From NCBI GenBank assembly GCA_947044405.1, contig CAMRHE010000648.1:124001-188000 (forward strand): DNA of 64,000 nt, read 5' to 3'. Both the position numbers and the translations under genes were made by a program. Positions 50,701-59,700 of this stretch are shown in pieces (the stretch's first letter is position 1; each line of letters starts with the position of its first letter). The notes below the pieces were generated by a model. That model saw only the letters and a list, made by a program, of their open reading frames with translations. It was not told where the DNA came from and searched no databases. This DNA comes from Leptodactylus fallax (Eukaryota > Chordata > Amphibia > Anura > Leptodactylidae).

Positions 50701-53700
50701 CCTGCAAACTAGACACAAAAATGTGATACATTTACTAACAAAACATAATTTCTTACCTATTAGGGAGCAAACATGCAGTCCATGTGCTAGAATTTTTGTT
50801 TCTACAAACCCTACCAACCTTTTCTTTCTTGGGGAAGATCTGCCAATTTTTTTTTTAACTGATGACCTTGTTTTTCTCTGGCATAAGTGATGCAGGAAGT
50901 TTTCAACAGCTGCTTAAAGAGGACCTATCACCATATCACTACCAACTCCAGCTCTTTCCTTCCTTCAATAGGCTCCGCTCCACTCCACTGATGCCGCTGC
51001 AGCTGGAATTTTTTCTGTAGCCCCCACCATTCCTGAGTAATCAGTGCTGTTATATTTGGCACCCAATATGCCAGTTAGACTCACTACTGTCAAGTGGGCG
51101 GTCCCAGACTATCTGCTCCAGCACAGGACTGCTTCCCTCACAGAAGAGAGCCTAATTAGCACATTGCGTGCTAAAACTAATAGCACTGATTGCACAGAAA
51201 TGGTGGAGGCTACAGAAAAAATTCTATCTGCACAGGAATCAGCGGAGCGCCACCTATTGGAGGATACAATTTGTCAGAATTGGTGGAGGTGGTGAAAAGT
51301 CCTCTTTAAAAAGGTTAGCCTTGGAATACCTGGGAAGGCTGTGTCTCCTGTCACACGACCAGTTGATAGCTAGGTGTACCAGTGGAACCCTGGAAGTCCC
51401 TCAGACCTCCAACCTATCCCAACTCATCCCCTTACACCTACTCCCCCTTTGCTTTCTATTTTCTTTCTTTCCCTCTAGCTTTCCTCCCTCCCACACTTCT
51501 GTTCTTTTCTCTGGCAAGGTTAAGTCCATTGTGCTTTGCTGAGTGCACCATGTTTTTCTTTTTGTTAATGCTATGTTTGGCCATTGTGCGACTACTTGTT
51601 TTCTTTTGTTGTCTGTATACGTTAAAATGCTGTAGTATAACTATGTTTGCGTGTGGTCATATCTGACCCTTGTCAACAGGTTGCATCAGTTTTTTTTTTT
51701 TTAATGTGCTTCTTAATAAAATTTAACTGAACCCCAAAAGGGTTAGCCTTAGCATAGACATTGGTGACCTATTGCTAGGATACCTCCCAGTGGCGACTTT
51801 GCAGCATGCCTCAGAAATTGTATATAATAAATTTTCTGTAAGACTCGGTGCACAAAGAGTACTGTAACTCTGCAAGAGCTGTATATTTAGTGCCTGTGAC
51901 AGAATCATCAGATACCATACTTTGCTCCAGATTCCTCTACACAATTGTGAATTTTTCAAAATGTAAATCGCCAACCCTTAACTCACCACTATTGAGTGAA
52001 TGGCTCCAATCCGGGCACATGCCAGCATTGCAACGACAAGTTCTATGACCATGGGCATATAAATGGACACACGGTCTCCCTTTTTAACACCTGAGGAAAC
52101 AATGTAGACCTGTTTGATTGTGTTACATTGACAAAGTTTATTACACTTTAGCCTATTAACAAATAAACATACAGCAGGTACGGCTAAATAAAAATGCTGA
52201 ATACCTAATTCCCGTAGAACATTGGCAATCTGGCACACCTTCTTAAGGAGTTCTGCATAGGTGATGGTGGTCGAGTCTCCAGGTTCATTCCCTTCCCTTG
52301 GAGAAAAACAAAGACAAAAATTTTCTTTTAAGTAACCGTAGAGCAAATAATACATAATAGTACACATTTGAAGGGGACAGCTCCAGCATAATACATTACT
52401 ATTACCTATTGCAGTGTAACACACATAATGTTATCCATACATAGTATTTAAAAGAGTTGTACCCAAAGACACATCTCTATCCGTAGGATGGGAGGTAAGT
52501 GTCAAATCACTATGGGACCCCCAGAGTTCAGGAAAACAGGGGAATGAAAGGTCCCCTTTATGTTACACGTAAATGACACTGGTGTGTTATCATGACTGGT
52601 CTTCCGATCATTTCTATAAGACTGCTGGGGAAAACCAATCTCCGACTGCCACATAGAGGTGAATGGAAGACTGATCACACAACCACTTAGCGCCTCATTT
52701 ACACAGTGCTTAAAGGACAACGTGTGGTCCCCTGTTCTCCTCATAACTGGGGGGAAAACCACCACTGGATAGGGTATAAGTGTCTTTGGAGTTAAAACAG
52801 GACTCAGGTTTGTAGATCTGTGTTAACCAGGGCTATGGAGTTGGTAGGCCAAACCAATGACTTTGACTACGACTACTTCATAAATGGCGCTCATGGTCAG
52901 ACAGAAGCAGTAACGATCTTCTAATTCAGTAAAAACTAGAGATTGAAGTCCTCTGAAAGTAAAATGTAACAAATTATCCATCTAATTAATTATACAATAT
53001 TAATAATTGTATAATATAATTAATATATAAAATAATGAATCATTTTAATTTTGAAGGGAGGCAGTGACTCCCTGGTGCCATCTGACCATGAAAAAGGCCA
53101 CAACAGGCCGAAACATCTCAGTGACAAGTTGCCTTTCATGTTATATCTTTGAGTAAACCCTAAAAACACTACAGCTTTAACCAGGACTTAGAGTGCTGTG
53201 GTTTTCTTAAGTATAACAGCACCATCAGTCAGTGAAGAATCGCTCAATGTTGTCAGTACATATATGTTTACTGTAAACGCTTGTATACTTTCTGCAACAC
53301 CAATGGTATTATGCAAACAAGTCACGTGAGTTTTCTCCTGTTCCATCAGGATTGCACTTGTGAGAATACGACAATGTATTATATACATAGTATGTCAGGT
53401 ATTCATTCATGTACAATGTCTATAGTGCAGATAGATATCATCTATCTGTATACCAGTTTCTTTTTATAGCATCTTATCACAATGTAAATAAATATGGCAG
53501 CAGGGAAGGCAGACTTCTGAGAATCACACTTACCGTGCTTAAATAATGGCTGTTTGTTAAGTAAGACACAAACCCCAAAAAAAAAAAAAAAAAAAAAAAA
53601 AGGGTCTTTTTCTGTTAAAGGGGTTATGCCATGAAATGTATTTATCCTCTATCTATAGGATGGCGGATAAATACCTGATCGTAATGTGGATGTGACTGCT

Positions 53701-56700
53701 GAGACTCCTCACGATCCCAGGAACGCTGGTTCTTTTCCCTGCTGTGCATTCCACCTGACAGCAGCCAGGCTGTATGTGGGTGTGACTGGTGGTGGACGGC
53801 GCTGGAGATAGCCGAGTGCTGTATGTCGGCGTTCCCATTGAAGTGAATGGGAGAGCTGTCTGCCACCAGTCAGGCTGAATGCACAGCAGAGAAAAAAGGA
53901 CCCCCCCCCCCCCATCCTTTATTGGGATTGGTAGGGGTATCAGCAGATTTCCCACTCCTACCCAATCAGGTATTTATTGTCTATCCTATGGAGAGAGGAC
54001 AATAATACTTTTTGTTATACATAACCTCTTACTGCATAACTAGACGGACTGTTGTTCAGGGCAACTGACTGACATATCCTAGAGGAGACTATAATGGCAA
54101 CCATATAAGCCATTATAAAGACCAGATGGTGATTTAAAAGGGCTTTTCCCAACACAATAAGGCCAGTGTCGCACGCAGCAGATTTGTTGCAAAAAAATGT
54201 TGTGAATACCATTTATCTGGATAGTACTTGCAGAAATCTATACACATGCTGCAGAAATAAATACACAGGTATGGGGCTGAATCGGCAACAAATCTGCCAT
54301 GTGTGAACATACCAGGTCAAGAAAGGTGCCGTGCAAAAAACAAAAAAAAAAAAAAAAAAAAACTGTCCCAACCAGCCAATGAAATACTAGTGTTCTACAA
54401 TACCTTAAGGCCGGGGCCCCACACAAAGTAAACGTTGCAATACAGTAAAGACCTGGCATTAATACCCACAATCACAGCCTCTGTTGATCGACGGCTTTTT
54501 AACCCCTTCTGCCACCGATGCGCTTACTTTTCACCCCATCCAGTACTTTAATTTTCATTTCATAGGACAGTTCCTCAGCAATGAGGCTGCAGGAACTGTC
54601 CCATCTTCATGGCACCATAAAAACTTGCTAATTTTCTGTCCCCTTTACTATAAAGGATTCCTGGGTGACAATAAATCTGACTTAATTTTGCCAGCAGTGA
54701 TATAACCACACGCATTTCACCCTTCCAATAGCATTCATATCAGACAATCATCTTGTAATCGTGGTCTGTTACATACAGTCCTTCGAACCACCAGCAATAA
54801 ACAGATGTTGGCTGGAAACGTACCAAAGAGCTATTTGTAATGGCTATAATTAGTTTATTATACAGAAGAATGTAACTACTGCTGCGGAGTCTAATTTGGT
54901 GGTGCCCGGTTCAATAAAATTCAGCCATCTTTCCCATTATATAATTTAGGCTGACATATTACAGAACTCTGGAAAACATCCATTTCCGCAGGGCCATTAC
55001 CGCTGGGTGCTTGCAGACTGTACAGATTAAATGAAAGCACAACGTCACTGACTGTCAAATGGATTATTGATGGAATTTGATAAAATGATAAATTGCCACA
55101 ACGGCTGAACCTATTAGGATGACTGATATGTTGTATCTGATCAGCAGAGTATGCTCTATCGCTTGAGGGCCTATTAGAAGGATTCTCCTGCTTGGATTTT
55201 TTCATGATTTATCATGTAACACTGAATCACAGGAATAAATTTGTCCTTATATTTTGACAATGATGAACAGAAAACAACTGAGTGAGAAGGCTGAGTGACT
55301 ATGCAAGGATAACAGCAGTGAAGGATGCTACAAAGAAATCAGTGACAAGGACTTAGAAGTGTCTGTGTCTTAAGCTGGCCATACAATTCAGATAGATGTT
55401 GGCCAAAAGCTCATTCGGCCAATAGCTATCAATTCCACATCCCAATACACATGCAAGCTTGGCTTCACCAAGCCTACATTTACAAAAGGGAGAGAGGGAG
55501 TAAGTCAGTGCCAGACACCTCTGACACCTGAGAATGAAAGGATCTGGCATACTAGAACTCCACGACATTAGCTGGTTGGTCTGTCCCATCAAAAATGGTG
55601 GGTTTGACCGATATTCATGTAGTGTGTACCCAGATTAAGATTGGAATGATTGTGATAAACTGCTGCCTTAGTGCTTTGCCCTCCGCAATATTTTGGGATG
55701 CTAGTAAAAACTAAAAAAAACAAAAACACTCATATGACATCATCCAAAAGTCATGGTCACATGGACACAAATTAATGGAAAAAGAAGATTTTTTTTTTTC
55801 TTTAGATCTCTTATTCAAACAAATTAAATGCTGTGTCAATTCAACATTATGTTACATTTGTTCAGCTGTCAGTCTTTATGTTGCCAGCACACAGGCCACT
55901 TATATGTCATAGGATATTTAATGGACATGTGAACACTGGGCGAATGCATCTTAGTCAGTAGTTCCTCAATCCATGCACTCTGTGTCTATCAATTTGCTTT
56001 GTATCTGAACCAGATATGGATCTTGTGCACTGCTAAGATATAGTTTATATTGACAGCAGAGGGACGATTCTGTGAACACGATAAACACACTGAAGCCTAA
56101 CATGTAATGTACTGGAAGTAACAGAGTTAAATGGTACATGACCGTGAGCAATTTTGCAGCATGTGTGGAACAGAACATTAGAGTAAAGGCTTCCTATGAT
56201 TCCTTGGAGATGAGTGGTGTAAATAATATACTGATCACCAAGTATTTTCAACTACAACCATTGGAGTGAGGTAAAGGGAGTCTGTCAGCAGTAAATTTGT
56301 TATAAACCTGATCTCCATACCCTGTAGAGACGATGCTACAGTTTCCAACTATACCTCTGTTATTCAGCTTTTGTCATTCATACATATGGAAATAAGAGGA
56401 AAAGTGCTTTGGGGTATGCCTTAGCTTGCCTGGGCTTTAATCTCAGCTCTAGATTCCTGGGCAAAGCATTGTTGCCCTCACTTGCATAAGAATAAAACAT
56501 TAATTTACACAAAAATGGGACTCCAAAGCCGAAAAAGAGAGACATATTTGGAAACTGTAGAATCATTTGTGTACCTACTGAACATTGCTAACAAATTGGA
56601 GAGAATAGGACAGCCAGCTTTTACCAACCCATTGCTATGTAAGAAGTGCACAGCAGGACTATCAGCTGACTAATCTCATGAATGGTCAAAGCAAAGAGGC

Positions 56701-59700
56701 TTCTTATAAAGGTTTCTCCACTTGACCTATTATTCAATGTGGCGAGAGTGCCCTTGGTAGCCAGCGCTACTTTACTGGTCTCACTTAGTACCTACCACTC
56801 CAACTCTTTTACAACATAGTTGATAGATTTACTGTACACAGAAAGCCTTATTTTTGTACAAGGGTCCAGATTTAGTATTGTCTATCCATATGATTCAATG
56901 ATACTAAATAGCATTCATGTATTATATTAAGAGCTGCTTGATCTCCCTGCTGTGTCTCACAGGAGGGATCTACCTTCTACGATATCCATAGGTAATAATG
57001 GGGCATATGGACTGAAATCATGTTCATAAGAAACCAGCTTTAACTGAAACGAGTAACATTACAAACATTTGCTAATACAATTGTATGTGATCATTGAATA
57101 CCCACATTTAAAGAGCAAAAATGTAACTTACCAATAAAATGCCACTTTATCCCCGAGCTTTTTTTCTTGGACATTCCTGTCAAGGACATTGTAACATATA
57201 TTGGTAATGGCTCCTTTCATCCATTCAATATAAATCTTGCCTTTGGTAACATCAAAGTTGTATTTCAAAAGTGGCTGAGAAGGGGGAACCCTCCAGTAGA
57301 AATCATTTGCAATCTCCCCCCAAAACTCTGCAAAAAGTAGTAAAAAGTATGCAATGAACAACACAAACAGCAGAAGTAAGTGAACGAATAGACTGAATAC
57401 TGAGATATGTAAACTTTTACAATCAGTTATTTTCTATTACTGCTATGCTCCTAAATCATAACACTCAGCAATATTGCTATTTTTATAAGATTCCTACTGC
57501 CATGAGAATACAACTTCTATATAGACGAACACAGTCTGTAGTCTGCCTCTGCATCATATTTTACTGTCCCCTTGGTCCACTATCTCCTAAACTTTAAGTG
57601 ACTTCAATGCTATTACTGACAGGTAAATTATCTTCCCCCCATGATCACACATTGCAAGTTCCTGTACATATGGGATAAGCGTTATCCACATTCTAACATT
57701 GATGAGGATAGGCCATCACATTAGATCTGTGGGATTCAGGCAGACGGGACCCCCACCGCTACTCACTTGCTGTACAATGTGTAGCAGAAGCTTTACGTAC
57801 TGTAACACTGTCCCACTGAAGTCTATGGGACAACTCTGTAGTATCTACAGACACCACTACACATCGTGCACGGAGTCAACAGCGCAGCTCCTGGCATGTA
57901 AACATTACGGTGAGCCGCACTCCATAGGCCATCAATATTAGAAAGTGGATAACCCCTTTAACATAAAATGTTACTCACCCAATTCTGCAAGATGCCCAAA
58001 CAGACAATTACTAACTAAGGTGGTTAAAGAAATCAGGCGATACCTTTTAGAGGCCGAGTACTCAGTTAGCCTCTAAAAGGTATCGCCTGATTTCTTCACT
58101 CTTCCACTACTTTCAATGGCTAACACGGTACAACATTATACTACTACTACTAAGGTGGTTAAAGGTAGAGATGAGCAAATTTCTCAAAAGTTTGATTCGG
58201 CAGTTCGATTCGAAGTTCAAAAAAAAACTTGCTTCGATCCGAATGACTTTGCGGTCAATAAACCGCTTTATCCCGGGCTACAGAGAGTCGGGGTGGGCGG
58301 CAAAATGCCGGAAGCCCTTGGATGCTGCGGTCATGTTTCTCTCTCTCTCTCTCTCTTCAGCACGGACAACTTTTATTCATGTGGAAGGATCTGCTAACAA
58401 GCAAAGACACGCGAACCCAATCATATCACTAGAGAATATCATGTAACCGTCTGATGTCACAAAGGTCCTTACTAAATATTCGTTACCACAAAGCATCAGG
58501 AAATCCGGAATCGTGGAGAATCGAAGATTTCCTGAAATTCGGATCGAATTCCACTTCTGCAAAATCAATTCGCTCATCTCTAATTAAAGGCATCTTGGAA
58601 CATTTACTGTCTGAGAGACACCAGAAAGTGGAGTGCAGTAGGGACCAGAGCAGCTGGAGATTGGGGAGAGGGGAGTAACCTCTACTGTTACGTTAAAATG
58701 GATGGGGCATGTTGGGTTAAAATGAATGGAGCATGTTGGGAGTTGTAGTTTCACAGCAGCTGGAGTGCTGAAGGTTGCTGACCCCTGGACTAGAGTGATG
58801 CTGTTTCTGGATCACGCACAGGCCCTTTATTCTAATTTAAAAAAATGGCCCAAAAGAAGCCAGGTGAGGCAAAACCCAGGGTCGGTTCACTGCAGAGTAT
58901 GCTGCCAAACATGGAGAAAACATGTATTGTAGATCAGAAAACTGGATCTTCTGTTTCAGTGTATGCAAGGGGAAACGGCTACCAAATGGATAGAAAGAGG
59001 CCAAGGGTGCAAATCTTAGCGAGTTTTGGATTTGTTTTATTCTGGTGGTTGTAGGGGTCCTTCACAACCAGGACCGATCACGAGATCACCTTTCCTATGT
59101 TGAGCAGTAGGATGATTCCTTTTGTATATATCTGAAGATGCTTTGGACACCTACCTCTTATTACATCACCAGCTCAGTAGGAATTGCATTTTAAATACTG
59201 ATGGGTGGTAAAAATCTTTTACATACAACCCCTATATTGTGTAATAGCTGGGGGGTCAGCCACTGGAACCGCCAGCAATCACAAAAGCAGGAACCTGCAA
59301 GTACCCCTGCAAACTGCCCCCAAATTCACATGTAAGAGACTGCCAGAGATCCTGTACATGGAAGCCCCATTGAAGCGAATGGAAAAGTGACTATGCAATA
59401 CAGTACAGGAGCACCTGAAGGCACTTGCGGGCTGTAAGTCTTGAGATCGCTGGGGCCCACAGTTATCCCCTAACTTGTGGAGATGATAAATGTCTAGAGT
59501 GAGCATGAATCACATTTATTTTACTTGAGGTCACATTGAATGTATTACAAATTTATGACAACCTATTACAACACATGCATTTGCTGCAACCTAACCAGAG
59601 GAAAAACTGGATGAACGCTCAGGGCTTTCCTATAAATCACTGTTTTGGCATAAATAACTAGTGTACTGGGATACATGTTGAAATATAACAAATACTTAGC

